Origin: Lysobacter sp. | GTDB lineage: Bacteria; Pseudomonadota; Gammaproteobacteria; Xanthomonadales; Xanthomonadaceae | NCBI GenBank assembly: GCA_008015835.1 | Contig: SSGH01000021.1 | Span: 1 to 64,000, forward strand | Direction of reading: 5' to 3' | Length of the DNA: 64,000 nt | Part shown: piece after piece, positions 26,495 to 37,375 of the stretch | Position numbering within the stretch: the stretch's first letter is position 1 | How the letters are laid out: every line of letters starts with the position of its first letter | Program-made: the position numbers and the translations under genes | The notes under the pieces: model-generated | Database searches by the model: none | What the model was told of the DNA's origin: nothing | The model's input: only the letters and a program-made list of their open reading frames with translations

Positions 26495-27240
26495 TCGATG
26501 CCCTATCGGCATCGGCTGTGCTTGCGAACGCCCGGCCGGCCCGCGATAGCAATCAAAGCGCCTTGGCGATGAAGCCGCGCCTGCGGCTATGAAGCTCCCC
26601 GCTTCGTTTTTCGGTCCTTCCGGGCCTCCCACAAAAAGGATGGCCGGGCCGGGCGTTCCGAAGAGCGAAAGCGCAACGCCATGGATGGCAGCTCGAATCG
26701 CAGATGCCCGGCCGGCTCGCAATCGCAATCAAAGCGCCTTGGAAATGATGCCGCGCCCGCAGCTATGAAGCTCCCCGCTTCGTTTTTCGGCCCTTCCGGG
26801 CTTCCCACAAAAAGGATGGCCGGGCCGGACAATCCGAAGCGCACAGAAGCATCGCCATGGACGGCAAGTCGATTAGCCGATGCCCTATCGGCATCGGCTG
26901 CACTTGCGAACGCCCGGCCGGCCCGCGATAGCAATCAAAGCGCCCTTGGAAACGATGCCGCGCCCGCGGCCCTAGAGCTTCCCGCTTGGTTTTCGGCCCT
27001 GCCGGGCCGGCACCCGACCGCGACAAAAGCGCCCTAGATATGACGCCGCGCCTGCGGCCGTAGAGCTTCCCGCTTCGTTTATCGGCCCTTCCGGGCCTCC
27101 CACAGAAAGCCTCGCCGATGCTGGCAGGCCCGCGATAACAATCAAAGTGCTTTGCAAATGATGCCGCGCCTGCGGCTGTCTGACTTCCCGCTTGCTTCTT
27201 CGGCCCTTCCGGGCCTCCCACAATCGAGCGCGATGCGGGG
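26495..27240. repeat. Array of five degenerate intergenic repeats
   Basis: A gene-free stretch of about 750 bases. It holds imperfect copies of a unit containing GCAATCAAAGCGCCTTGG, then a GCCGCGCCTGCGGC hairpin, CTTCCCGCTTCG, and GGCCCTTCCGGGCCTCCCAC. Copies start near 26549, 26726, 26931, 27028 and 27138. A second motif, GCCGATGCC-CTATC-GGCATCGGC, forms a hairpin at about 26876-26899 and recurs imperfectly at 26498. Short minus-strand reading frames repeat the same peptide phrases and look non-coding. The unit may be a mobile REP/MITE-like element. No terminal repeats or transposase are visible. Confidence 0.75.
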
Positions 27241-27245
27241 ACCCG

Positions 27246-27674
27246 CTATGGTTCGATATCGGTCTCGAACTCGCCGAGCATTTTCGCGATCTCGGCATCG
27301 TCGCGATATTTCGCGCGCAGTCGCGCGAGTTCGGCGTCGGTGCCGGCGCAGGCGTCGCGCATGCCCTTGGTCAGTTGATCGCGGCGTTCCTGCATGCCCG
27401 GCTCGTCGCCTTCGGGCCAGGGTTCGCCGCGGAAGTGGTCGCAGCTTTCGCGACGCTCGGTGAAGATGCGGACTTCGTGCGGGTAATCGCACCAACGCGC
27501 TTCGGGGTCGTCCGGCACTTCGCACTGAGAACGCTCGCGCAGGCTCAATCGCCCTTCGGGGCGCGGGTCGTCGAAGGCCGCGAACGGATTCGCGGCGCCG
27601 ACGCAGAGCGCGCACGAGAGCAGCGCGGCGGCGAGTGTTGCGCGCGCGCGCGTCGGCGCGAATGCGCGGGTCAT
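27246..27674 (-). CDS. Exported protein of unknown function
   Basis: 142 residues with a cleavable signal (RATLAAALLSCALCVGA). A mature charged domain follows with three cysteines (SQCEVPDD, ARWCDYPHE, ESCDHFRG) and a helical C-terminus (ELARLRAKYRDDAEIAKMLG). I do not recognise the family. It ends with stop at 27246 and lies just after efpL in the same direction, four bases from its stop, so the two are likely co-transcribed. A lipoprotein reading at LLSC is possible but weaker than signal peptidase I cleavage. Confidence 0.65.
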   Translation of the reverse strand: MTRAFAPTRARATLAAALLSCALCVGAANPFAAFDDPRPEGRLSLRERSQCEVPDDPEARWCDYPHEVRIFTERRESCDHFRGEPWPEGDEPGMQERRDQLTKGMRDACAGTDAELARLRAKYRDDAEIAKMLGEFETDIEP

Positions 27675-27678
27675 TCGA

Positions 27679-28245
27679 TCAATCCGCGCGGCCGGCGAAT
27701 TCGCCGGTGACCGTGTTCACCCACACTTTCTCGCCGTTGCCGATGTACTCGGGCACCTGGATTTCGATGCCGGTATTGAGTTTCGCGGGCTTCGGGCGCT
27801 TGGTGGCGGTGCCGCCTTTGAGTTCCGGCGGGGTGTCGATCACTTCCAGCACCACGCTCTGCGGCAACTGCAGTCCGACCGGGGCGTCGTCGATGATTTG
27901 CACGTAACAGCCGGTGAGGCCGTCGCTGATGTAACCGGCGTCGTCCCCGACCACGTCGGCGTCCAGCGTGTACGGGGTGAAGTCTTCATCGTCGAGGAAG
28001 ACGAAGGCATCGCCGTCCTTGTACGAGTAGGTGGCTTGGCGGCGGGCCAAATCGACTTCTTTCAAATCGTCTTCGGCGCCGACGCTGATGTCGAGTTTGT
28101 TGCCGCCGGGCACGCTGTACATCGTGAAACGGTATTTCACGTTGCCGCCGCGGCCCTGCGGCGAGCTGCGTTCGATATCGCGAATTTGATAAGCGCCGCC
28201 GTTGTATTCGACGACGTTTCCTTTTTTGATGTCGTAGGCTTTCAT
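27679..28245 (-). CDS. yeiP: Elongation factor P-like protein EfpL (YeiP)
   Basis: A 188-residue EF-P paralogue. The KOW-like first domain starts [20 protein letters not shown], with the tip loop SSPQGRGGN, where an arginine replaces the modifiable lysine of classical EF-P. The OB domains end in the YeiP-type GEFAGRAD. The family relieves ribosome stalling at difficult motifs without needing EpmA/EarP-type modification. No modification enzyme is seen nearby. The repeat-rich 28246-28737 region lies upstream, so its promoter is probably within or beside those repeats. Confidence 0.92.
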   Translation of the reverse strand: MKAYDIKKGNVVEYNGGAYQIRDIERSSPQGRGGNVKYRFTMYSVPGGNKLDISVGAEDDLKEVDLARRQATYSYKDGDAFVFLDDEDFTPYTLDADVVGDDAGYISDGLTGCYVQIIDDAPVGLQLPQSVVLEVIDTPPELKGGTATKRPKPAKLNTGIEIQVPEYIGNGEKVWVNTVTGEFAGRAD

Positions 28246-28276
28246 GTGTCGTTGTGATCGATGTGCGTGGATGCGT

Positions 28277-28707
28277 TGCCCCTCGCTCGCCCTGTCGGGC
28301 GCCCTCTCCCCGCTGTGCGGGGGAGGGAAGAGCGAATGTGTCGAGCGAGGGAAGAGGGACGGTTCTGCCCGCATGCGGGAAGGGACAGCCGGGAGTGTAG
28401 CGAGTGACGATGAGGCGCGCGCCCCTCACCCGCCCTGTCGGGCACCCTCTCCCCGCCTGGCGGGGAGAGGTAATAGCGAATTTGTCGAGCGAGAGAGACT
28501 CGGTTCTCCCCGTATGCGCGAGGTGAGACGAGGGCGAGTCTGGCGAGTGACGGTGAAGTGCGCGCCTCTCACCCGCCCTGTCGGGCACCCTCTCCCCGCC
28601 ACGCGGGGAGAGGGAAGAGCGAGCGTAGCGAGCGAGGGTGAGGGGCAACCCTCTCCCCGCACGGCGGGGAGAGGGAAGAGCGAGCGCAGCGAGCGAGGGT
28701 GAGGGGC
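28277..28707. repeat. Tandem repeats with a 143-bp period
   Basis: The gap between efpL and the SDR gene (28246-28737) is filled by repeats of a unit with CGCCCTGTCGGGC, CCCTCTCCCCGC and GCGGGGAGAGGG. CCCTGTCGGG recurs at 28290, 28433 and 28576, exactly 143 bases apart. A fourth, shorter copy near 28647-28707 keeps only the hairpin CTCTCCCCGC...GCGGGGAGAG and the tail AGCGAGCGCAGCGAGCGAGG. No reading frame here looks coding. Strong hairpins could affect transcription into efpL. Confidence 0.8.
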
Positions 28708-28737
28708 GCTCTTCTCCACGCGCGCAGGGCAATGTGT

Positions 28738-29508
28738 CTACTTCGGCGCCAACCGCGTCGCGCCGTCCAGGCGGATGGTTTCGCCGTTGAGGTAGACGTT
28801 GCCGAGGATGTAGCCGACGAGGTCGGCGAATTCTTCCGGCCAGCCCAAACGTGAGGGGAAGGGAATCGACGCGGCCAGCGATTGCTGCACCGCCTCGGGC
28901 ATGCCGTCCACCATCGGCGTCCAGAAAATGCCGGGCGCGACGGTCATCACGCGGATGCCGAAGCGGGCGAATTCGCGCGCCATCGGCAGGGTCATGCCGA
29001 CCACGCCGCCCTTGCTGGCCGAGTACGCCGCTTGACCGATCTGGCCCTCGTAGGCGGCGACCGACGCGGTGTTCACCACCACACCGCGTTCGCCTTCGAC
29101 ATTCGGTTCGTTATGCTGCATGCGCGCGGCGGCGGCTTTGGCCACGTTGAAGCTGCCGATCAAATTCACCATCACCGTGGTTTGGAACTGCGACAGCGGC
29201 ATCGGGCCGTCTTTGCCCAGCACGCGGCCCGCGCCGAGGATGCCGGCGCAGTTGATCGCGGCGTTCAAACCGCCCAGGAATTCCGCGGCGGCGGCGACGT
29301 TCGCCTCCACGCCGGCTTCGTCGGTGACGTCGGTGCGGAAATAGCGGGCGGTTTGAACGCCGAGTTCGGCTACGGCGGCCGCGCCCTTCTCGTCGTTGAC
29401 GTCGAACAACGCGACCTTGCCGCCGCCGGCGACCAGACGCTTGGCGGTGGCGAAGCCCAGACCGGAAACGCCGCCGGTGACGATGGCGCGAACGTCGGAA
29501 AGTTGCAT
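28738..29508 (-). CDS. Short-chain dehydrogenase, 3-hydroxyacyl-CoA dehydrogenase type II-like
   Basis: A 256-residue NAD-dependent SDR. TGGVSGLG binds the cofactor, the catalytic Ser is in VVVNTASVAAYEG and the YxxxK motif is YSASK. The sequence FDVNDEKGAAAVAELG, AAINCAGI and the C-terminus GNVYLNGETIRLDGATR are typical of the HSD17B10/FadB2x group acting on 3-hydroxyacyl-CoA, including branched ones. This fits the amino-acid and fatty-acid catabolic genes around it, although it is a monocistron flanked by repeats. Confidence 0.87.
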   Translation of the reverse strand: MQLSDVRAIVTGGVSGLGFATAKRLVAGGGKVALFDVNDEKGAAAVAELGVQTARYFRTDVTDEAGVEANVAAAAEFLGGLNAAINCAGILGAGRVLGKDGPMPLSQFQTTVMVNLIGSFNVAKAAAARMQHNEPNVEGERGVVVNTASVAAYEGQIGQAAYSASKGGVVGMTLPMAREFARFGIRVMTVAPGIFWTPMVDGMPEAVQQSLAASIPFPSRLGWPEEFADLVGYILGNVYLNGETIRLDGATRLAPK

Positions 29509-29603
29509 GGGAAGGTACTCGATCCGCGGAAACCGTGGATTTTAGCCGATCGCGGGAATCGTCCCGCCGATCGGATCATTCCATCGTGCGGCTCATCGCA
29601 TCG

Positions 29604-30377
29604 CTAATGGCACCACTGCTGTTCGCAGGGGTCGCCGTCGCCGTTGCCGTCCATCTGCGCGCCGGGACAGTTCGCGAGGAAATAGCGGGCCTCGGCGCAG
29701 GAGGTCATCTGCGAGCAGTGGGTGCGACCGTCGCAGCGGAAGCCCCCGACGGCGGCATCGGAAAACGAGGAGGCGGCCGGCGCGGGCGCGGCCGAGACGA
29801 AGGCGGTGGGCGCAGCCGGCGCGACATCCATCGTCGTTGCCGGCCTCTCCGCAGCGGGCATCTCTGCGGCGGGCACGGCTGCACCGGGCATCGCCGACGC
29901 CGATGTCGAGACGGATGTCGAGACGGGCGAAGACGGCAGATACGTTTCGATGGCGTCGCGTCGGACGATCGCGGCGCCCGCGGCGACCGCCGCCAGCAGG
30001 ACCACCAAACCGCCGATACGCCCCGACGAGCGCTCGTCGGCGCGTCGGTGCCGATCCGTCTGCCGCGGGCGACGCGTATGCCGCGTCGACGCGCTCGCGG
30101 TGCGCGGCGTCGCGACCGGGGTGGGGCGCTCCGCGTTGCGCATCGCCATCAGCGCCGCCGCGGACGGCGGGTCGAGATAGCTCACCGCCACCGCGCGCTT
30201 CTTGCCGTCGTGGTCGGTTTCGATCGAAAAGGCCAACCGCTCGCCCGGCTGCGGGCGACGCCCGGTTTGCGGGAACGAGGAAATATGGACGAACACGTCC
30301 TGCTTGGTTTCCGAGGTGACGACGAACCCGAAGCCGCGGTCGTCGTTCCAATTCCTGAGAGTGCCTTCCGTGCGCAT
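29604..30377 (-). CDS. Cold-shock domain, transmembrane helix and Excalibur domain fusion
   Basis: A 257-residue chimera. Residues 1-70 are a cold-shock RNA/DNA-binding domain (GTLRNWNDDRGFGFVV, DVFVHISSF). An Arg/Thr-rich linker follows, then one membrane helix (IGGLVVLLAAVAAGAAIV, about 120-137) and a long Ala/Pro/Ser linker. The C-terminus is an Excalibur calcium-binding domain with paired cysteines (FRCDGRTHCSQMTSCAEA, CPGAQMDGNGDGDPCEQQWC). Topology would put the nucleic-acid domain in the cytoplasm and the Excalibur domain outside. The ATG at 30377 matches the usual cold-shock start, but no strong ribosome site is visible. Confidence 0.84.
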   Translation of the reverse strand: MRTEGTLRNWNDDRGFGFVVTSETKQDVFVHISSFPQTGRRPQPGERLAFSIETDHDGKKRAVAVSYLDPPSAAALMAMRNAERPTPVATPRTASASTRHTRRPRQTDRHRRADERSSGRIGGLVVLLAAVAAGAAIVRRDAIETYLPSSPVSTSVSTSASAMPGAAVPAAEMPAAERPATTMDVAPAAPTAFVSAAPAPAASSFSDAAVGGFRCDGRTHCSQMTSCAEARYFLANCPGAQMDGNGDGDPCEQQWCH

Positions 30378-30460
30378 GAAAATGATGTCGATGACGATGA
30401 ACGAGGGGAATCTTAACCTCGCCCCGTAGAGCGGAGCGCAGCTCTGCTGAAAATTCTTGG

Positions 30461-30657
30461 CGCACCGAAAGATTCGCGCGGCGGTTGCACGGTGCGCTGA
30501 AGCGCACCCTATGGGCATGTCGACGGCTCGGCGCGGGTGAGCGGTGCGTCATGGCGCACCGAAAGATTCGCGCGGCGGTTGCACGGTGCGCTTAAGCGCA
30601 CCCTATGGGTCTGAGAGATTCGCGCGGTGTTGGCATGGTGCGCTGAAGCGCGCCCTA
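30461..30657. repeat. Three direct repeats ending in a palindrome
   Basis: Units of about 55 bases begin CGCACCGAAAGATTCGCGCG and contain GGTGCGCTTAAGCGCACC, a palindrome (30491-30508 with one change, 30585-30602 perfect). They start at 30461, 30555 and, truncated, about 30615. The last copy overlaps the stop codon of the GNAT gene. They may act as a transcription end for that gene. The spacing between copies varies. Confidence 0.8.
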
Positions 30658-31176
30658 CAGATCCAACAGATAAAACGTATTGCAGCCGCCGTGTCCGGTC
30701 GCGCCCATCGCCTGCGGGATGCGGCGGAATCCGCTGCGTTCGTAGAGCCGCATCGCCGCGTCCATGCCGGAGAGAGTTTCGAGATAGCAATAGCGAAACC
30801 CGAAACCGCGCGCGGCGTCGAGACAGCGCGCCATCAGCGCGGCGCCCGCGCCCAGGCCGCGCGATGTCGGCAAAAAATACATTTTCCGCAGCTCGCAGAC
30901 ATGCTCATCGCCGCCGACCAACGGCGCCACGCCGCCGCCGCCTTCCACAACGCGCGCGCCGTCCTGGAGCATGCCATCGTCGCGCCGCCGTTCGACCACG
31001 AAATACGCCGAGCGCGGTTCGGCGTACGCCTTCGACATCCAATCCACTTCGGGGTCGTTGATCGCGAAGCCGCAGCCGGTGGCGCCGAATTCCGGCATCA
31101 CCGCGCGGATGATCGCGGCGACCGCGGCATCGTCGCGGGCGGCGATGGGGCGGATCGCGAACGCGGGCTCAGTCAT
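30655..31176 (-). CDS. GNAT N-acetyltransferase
   Basis: A 173-residue acetyl-CoA-dependent acyltransferase. The acetyl-CoA-binding P-loop is ELRKMYFLPTSRGLGAGAAL, followed by ARGFGFRYCYLETLSGMDAA and LYERSGFRR, typical of the fold. The acceptor substrate is unknown. Its ATG overlaps the stop of the GGDEF-EAL gene by eight bases, so it is the last member of the liu-linked operon. Confidence 0.88.
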   Translation of the reverse strand: MTEPAFAIRPIAARDDAAVAAIIRAVMPEFGATGCGFAINDPEVDWMSKAYAEPRSAYFVVERRRDDGMLQDGARVVEGGGGVAPLVGGDEHVCELRKMYFLPTSRGLGAGAALMARCLDAARGFGFRYCYLETLSGMDAAMRLYERSGFRRIPQAMGATGHGGCNTFYLLDL

Positions 31177-33769
31177 GCGCGGGGAAGCGTTCGGGCAACG
31201 GGTGCAATCCGCCCGCTTCCAGGCGGCGCGCGAAATCGTCGGGTTTCAGGCCCGGCGCGAACAGGAAGCCTTGGCCGATCGGCACGCCCAAGCGCAGCAG
31301 GAACTGGCGCTGCGCTTCGGATTCCACGCCTTCGGCGACGAGGCCGAGATTCAAACTGCGCGCGATGCCGGCCACCGCTTGGCACACCGCCACGTCGGAC
31401 GGGTTGCTGGGCACCCCGGCCACGAACAATTGGCTGAGCTTCAAACCGTGGATCGGCAGCCGCCGCAGATAATTCAGCGCGCTGTAGCCTTCGCCGAAAT
31501 CGTCGATGGTCAGCATCACGTCCATGCCGCGCAGATCGGCGAACGTGCGCAGCGTGTCCGGCGCATCTTCGATCAGCACGCGCTCGGTGAATTCCAATTC
31601 CAGGGCCGCGCCGGGCAGTTGGAATTCGTCGAGAATGCGGCGCACGGTTTCGGCGAGATCCTCGCCGATGAATTGGCGATAGGACACGTTCACCGCCACG
31701 CGCACGATGCCGAGACCCGCGTCGCGCCAGCGCGCGACTTGGCGACAGGCTTCGCGCAGCACCCAACCGCCGATGCGCACGATGTCGCCGGTGGTTTCGG
31801 CGTGGCTGATGAAACGGTCGGGGCGCAGTTCGCCCAAGGAATGGTTTTGCCAACGGATCAGCGCTTCGGCGGCGACGATGCGGCCGCGCAGCAGATCCAC
31901 CTGCGGTTGGTAGACCAGATGGAATTCGCCGTTGTCGGCGGCGCGGCGCAGATGCGTTTCCATCCACAGCCGGTCGGCCTGCGTCTGCGCCAGCGCGGGC
32001 GTGAACGCCTGCCACGCGTTGCGCGCGCGGCGCTTGCTGTCGTACATCGCGGCATCGGCGTTTTGGATCAGCGTTTGCGGGCGTTCGCCGTCGACGGGCG
32101 CGGTGGCGACGCCGATGCTCGCGGTGATCGCGAATTCCTCGCTGTCGAAACGGAAACTTTCGCGCAGCGAGTCGAGGATCGCGTTGGCGATGCGGCCGGG
32201 GCGCTCGGCGTCGTCGGCGGTGGCGCAGATCACCAGGAATTCGTCGCCGCCGAAGCGCGCGACCGCGCCCTCGTCGCCGACCGCGCGCGCGATGCGCTGC
32301 GCGGCGGCGGCGAGCAGTTCGTCGCCCGCGGAATGGCCGAGCACGTCGTTCACGACTTTGAAACGGTCAAGATCGACGTAGAGCACGGCGACGGTCGCTT
32401 GCGCCGGGTCCATCAGGCGCTGCTCCAACTCGGCCAAAATCGCGTCGCGATTGAGCAAGCCGGTGAGCGGGTCGGTGCGCGCCTGCACGCGCAGCGTTTC
32501 CTCGGCGTGTTTGCGTTCGGTGATGTCCTGCAGCGTGCCGACGATGCGCGAGGTGCCCGGGTCGGCGGTGTCGGCTTCGCCGATCACGCGGACCCAGCAG
32601 GCGAGGCGATCGCTGCGCACGTACTGCAGTTCCAAATCGAAACCGCCGCCGGTCTCGATCAGGCGTTCGAACGCGGTGCGCAGCAAGGTTTGGTCGGGGC
32701 CGTACACGCCCGCCAACAAATCTTCGATGGTCTGCGGCGACGGCGAACGGCCGAGAATGCGCTGCGCTTCGTGGGTGAGATACAAGCGGCTGCGGCCGCG
32801 ATCCCATTCCCAACCGCCGATGCGCGCCAAGCCCTGCGCGCGGTCGAACAGCACGTTATCGCGCTTGAGCGCGGTCACGTCGCTGAACATCGCGAACACG
32901 AATTGCGGTTCGGTGCCGTCGGCCTGGAACACCGGCACGCTGGTGACCGAAATCCACGACATGCGCCGGCTGGGCAGGTGATACAGACCGATGACCGTAT
33001 TGCTGATGACCTGCGCGCTTTCCAACGCGCGCGTGGTCGGCCATTCGTGGAACGACAGCGGACGGCCGTGATCGTCGACGATCTTCCAATCGTCCGGACG
33101 CAACAGTTCGTGGATGCTCTGTCCGACCTCGCCGCCGACGGTGCGGTGCGCGGCGGGGTTGGCCGAGATCACGCGCATGTCGCGATCGAACAGGATCACG
33201 CCGACGTCGATCGATTCCAGCAGCAGCCGGTAGCGGGTTTCGGCCTGCCAGCGCGTGCTGAGGTCGCGGGCGACGGCGACGATGCGTTTCTTGCCTTTGT
33301 AATCGAAGCCGGCGGAATGCACTTCCACCGGGAAGCGGCTGCCGTCGGCGCGCATGTTGGCCACTTCCACCACATAGGTCTCGCCGCGACTCAGCGCTTC
33401 CCACACCGGCACCATGTGGTCTTGAGGCAAGTCCGGATTCAGCACTTCGATCGGCTGGCCGACGACCTCTTCGCGCGATCTGCGGTAGGCCTTCATGCCG
33501 GCCTTGTTCAGATCCAGCACGGTGCCGTCCCAATCGATGATGCTGACCGGGTCGGGCACGGCGTCGAACAGCGCGGTGTAGCGCATGCGTTCGGATTCGG
33601 ATTCGGCCAGCGCGGCGCGGAGCGCGGTTCCGGCGCGGGCGAGCAGGGCGCGGGTCTCGGCCGGGAGCGCAGGGTCGCGTTGCGCGCGTTCGAGCGCGTC
33701 GAGCGTGTCCGTCGCGGCCGTCTGGGCCTGAGCGGTGTCCGACGAAGCCGCCGCGTGGGGTGGGGTCAT
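31169..33769 (-). CDS. PAS-PAS-PAS-GGDEF-EAL c-di-GMP signalling protein
   Basis: A soluble 866-residue protein with no membrane helix. Three PAS-type sensor domains lie at about 60-180, 185-300 and 310-430. The GGDEF domain follows (about 440-600; VDLDRFKVVNDVLGHSAGDE, ARFGGDEF intact) and an EAL domain (about 610-860). In the EAL domain AAEALIRW, ELEFTERVLIED, IDDFGEGYSALNYLRR and VAEGVESEAQ are present. The usual LKID is LKLS, however, so an aspartate linked to catalysis is replaced. The cyclase site looks active; the phosphodiesterase may be weak or regulatory. The start overlaps the liuE stop (ATGA), coupling second-messenger signalling to leucine catabolism genes. Confidence 0.9.
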   Translation of the reverse strand: MTPPHAAASSDTAQAQTAATDTLDALERAQRDPALPAETRALLARAGTALRAALAESESERMRYTALFDAVPDPVSIIDWDGTVLDLNKAGMKAYRRSREEVVGQPIEVLNPDLPQDHMVPVWEALSRGETYVVEVANMRADGSRFPVEVHSAGFDYKGKKRIVAVARDLSTRWQAETRYRLLLESIDVGVILFDRDMRVISANPAAHRTVGGEVGQSIHELLRPDDWKIVDDHGRPLSFHEWPTTRALESAQVISNTVIGLYHLPSRRMSWISVTSVPVFQADGTEPQFVFAMFSDVTALKRDNVLFDRAQGLARIGGWEWDRGRSRLYLTHEAQRILGRSPSPQTIEDLLAGVYGPDQTLLRTAFERLIETGGGFDLELQYVRSDRLACWVRVIGEADTADPGTSRIVGTLQDITERKHAEETLRVQARTDPLTGLLNRDAILAELEQRLMDPAQATVAVLYVDLDRFKVVNDVLGHSAGDELLAAAAQRIARAVGDEGAVARFGGDEFLVICATADDAERPGRIANAILDSLRESFRFDSEEFAITASIGVATAPVDGERPQTLIQNADAAMYDSKRRARNAWQAFTPALAQTQADRLWMETHLRRAADNGEFHLVYQPQVDLLRGRIVAAEALIRWQNHSLGELRPDRFISHAETTGDIVRIGGWVLREACRQVARWRDAGLGIVRVAVNVSYRQFIGEDLAETVRRILDEFQLPGAALELEFTERVLIEDAPDTLRTFADLRGMDVMLTIDDFGEGYSALNYLRRLPIHGLKLSQLFVAGVPSNPSDVAVCQAVAGIARSLNLGLVAEGVESEAQRQFLLRLGVPIGQGFLFAPGLKPDDFARRLEAGGLHPLPERFPAHD

Positions 33770-34692
33770 GCGCGCGGGCCGTCCGTGGGGGAATGATCGT
33801 CTTGGGCGAACATGGCTCGGCTCACCTTACTGCCGCTTTCGCGGCCCAGCAACTGCGAGAGCCAACGGCCGGCGGCGGCTAACGCGGCCAAATCCACGCC
33901 TGTCCGCAGCCCGAGTCCGTGCAGCATGTAGACCACGTCCTCGGTGGCGACGTTGCCGGTCGCGCCGCGAGCGTACGGGCAGCCGCCCGCGCCGGACACC
34001 GCCGCGTCCACCACGCGCACGCCTTCCTCCAGGCAGGCGTGCACATTCGCTAGCGCCTGGCCGTAGGTGTCGTGGAAATGCACCGCCAGGGCGGGCATCG
34101 GCACCTCGGTCGCCACCGCGCGCAGCATCGCGGCGGCCTTGCCCGGGGTGCCGATACCGATCGTGTCGCCGAGCGAGATTTCGTAGCAGCCCATCGCGTG
34201 CAGCGCCTTCGCCACCCGCACCACGTCGGCCAGCGGTACCTCGCCTTGGTACGGGCAACCCAGCACCGTGGAGACGTAGCCGCGCACCGCGACGCCGTCG
34301 GCCTTCGCGCGTTCGATCACCGGCGCGAAGCGCTGCAGCGATTCCTCGATCGAGGCGTTGATGTTTTTACGATTGAACGCTTCGGACGCGGCGGTGAACA
34401 CCGCGATCTCGTCCACGCCGACGGCGCGCGCGCGTTCGTAACCTTGCTCGTTCGGCACCAGCACCGGGTAGCGCACGCCCGGACGCTTCGCGATGCCGAC
34501 GTAGACTTCGGCCGCATCGGCCAATTGCGGCACCCATTTCGGGCTGACGAAACTCGTCGCTTCGACGCTGCGCAGCCCGGTGGCGGACAAGCGATCGATC
34601 AGTTCGATTTTCGCGGACGCGGGGATCAGCGTCTTTTCGTTCTGCAGCCCGTCGCGCGGGCCGACTTCGACGATGCGGACATCGTCGGTCAC
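33766..34692 (-). CDS. liuE: Hydroxymethylglutaryl-CoA lyase
   Basis: Last enzyme of leucine degradation, cleaving HMG-CoA to acetyl-CoA and acetoacetate. A TIM-barrel aldolase of 308 residues. Metal/active-site text includes IVEVGPRDGLQNE, SVEATSFVSPKWVPQLAD, SLGDTIGIGTPG, HFHDTYGQALAN and the mobile-loop cysteine in GAGGCPYARGATGN. GTG start at 34692 overlapping the upstream lipoprotein stop; GGAAGG is nearby as a ribosome site. Confidence 0.95.
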   Translation of the reverse strand: MTDDVRIVEVGPRDGLQNEKTLIPASAKIELIDRLSATGLRSVEATSFVSPKWVPQLADAAEVYVGIAKRPGVRYPVLVPNEQGYERARAVGVDEIAVFTAASEAFNRKNINASIEESLQRFAPVIERAKADGVAVRGYVSTVLGCPYQGEVPLADVVRVAKALHAMGCYEISLGDTIGIGTPGKAAAMLRAVATEVPMPALAVHFHDTYGQALANVHACLEEGVRVVDAAVSGAGGCPYARGATGNVATEDVVYMLHGLGLRTGVDLAALAAAGRWLSQLLGRESGSKVSRAMFAQDDHSPTDGPRA

Positions 34693-35314
34693 GGCGATGC
34701 GCCTTCCGGCGCGCGGTGCAGCACCAGCGCTTTGTCCGTGGCCATGCCCGAATACAAGGCGTCGCCGCGTTCGCGCAGCAGCGCCGCCAAGCGTTTGCGT
34801 TTGCCGCTGAGGTAAATATTGCTGGGCACCATGCTTTCGATCGGCTTGCCGGTTTTGGGGTCGCGCATCGCGTCGCTGTGCGTCTGCACGCCGCGCATGT
34901 CCACGGTCGCGGCGACGCGAGGGTCCGCCGCCCATACCTCCAAACGATCGCCGTCGAGGCGATAGCGCAGCAGATTCACGCGCGTGGCCGGCCAGGTTTC
35001 GATGGGTTTACCGTCGCTGTCCGAGACCGTCGCCGCCGCGTCTTCTTGCATCACGAGGTAGCGATGGCCGTCGTATTCGGTCGTGCGCAAGCGATAGGTT
35101 TCGGTGCTGCCGTCGTCGTTGGTGCCGGTCAGCGTGCAGTCGCGGCCGAAGATGGCCGCGCCTTTGCGCGCGCCTTCGTCCTTGTCGCTATGCCACGTGC
35201 CGGCGAGCGCCGGATCGCAGCCGAGCGTTTCGGTGGGCGCGAATTCGAAGGTGACGCAACCGGTCAGCAAGCTGCCGGCCGCGAGCAGCAGAACGAAGCG
35301 GAACATCGCGCGCT

Positions 35315-35318
<4 letters not shown>
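34689..35318 (-). CDS. Lipoprotein of unknown function in the liu operon
   Basis: 209 residues with a lipobox (LLLAAGSLLTGCVTFEFAP). The mature domain is beta-rich, with a duplicated style of segments (CDPALAGTWHSDKDEG, YDGHRYLVMQED, WPATRVNLLRYRLDGDRLEV) and a C-terminal helix (GKRKRLAALLRERGDAL). It starts four bases inside the liuD stop and ends four bases inside liuE, so it is translationally coupled to both, which is odd for an envelope protein. Function unrecognised. Confidence 0.75.

Positions 35319-37374
<2,056 letters not shown>

Positions 37375-37375
<1 letters not shown>

Noticed and set aside
26587-27298. Minus-strand frames of about 110-150 codons in the repeat array
   Set aside because: They repeat the same peptide phrases because the DNA repeats. 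They have no ribosome sites and no domain, so they are treated as non-coding repeats.
28244-28732. Several frames in the 143-bp repeats
   Set aside because: Both strands are open because of the repeat composition. The translations are repetitive and no start has a ribosome site.
29535-30416. Plus-strand frame opposite the cold-shock/Excalibur gene
   Set aside because: Arg/Gly-rich shadow. The minus-strand frame carries clear cold-shock and Excalibur motifs.
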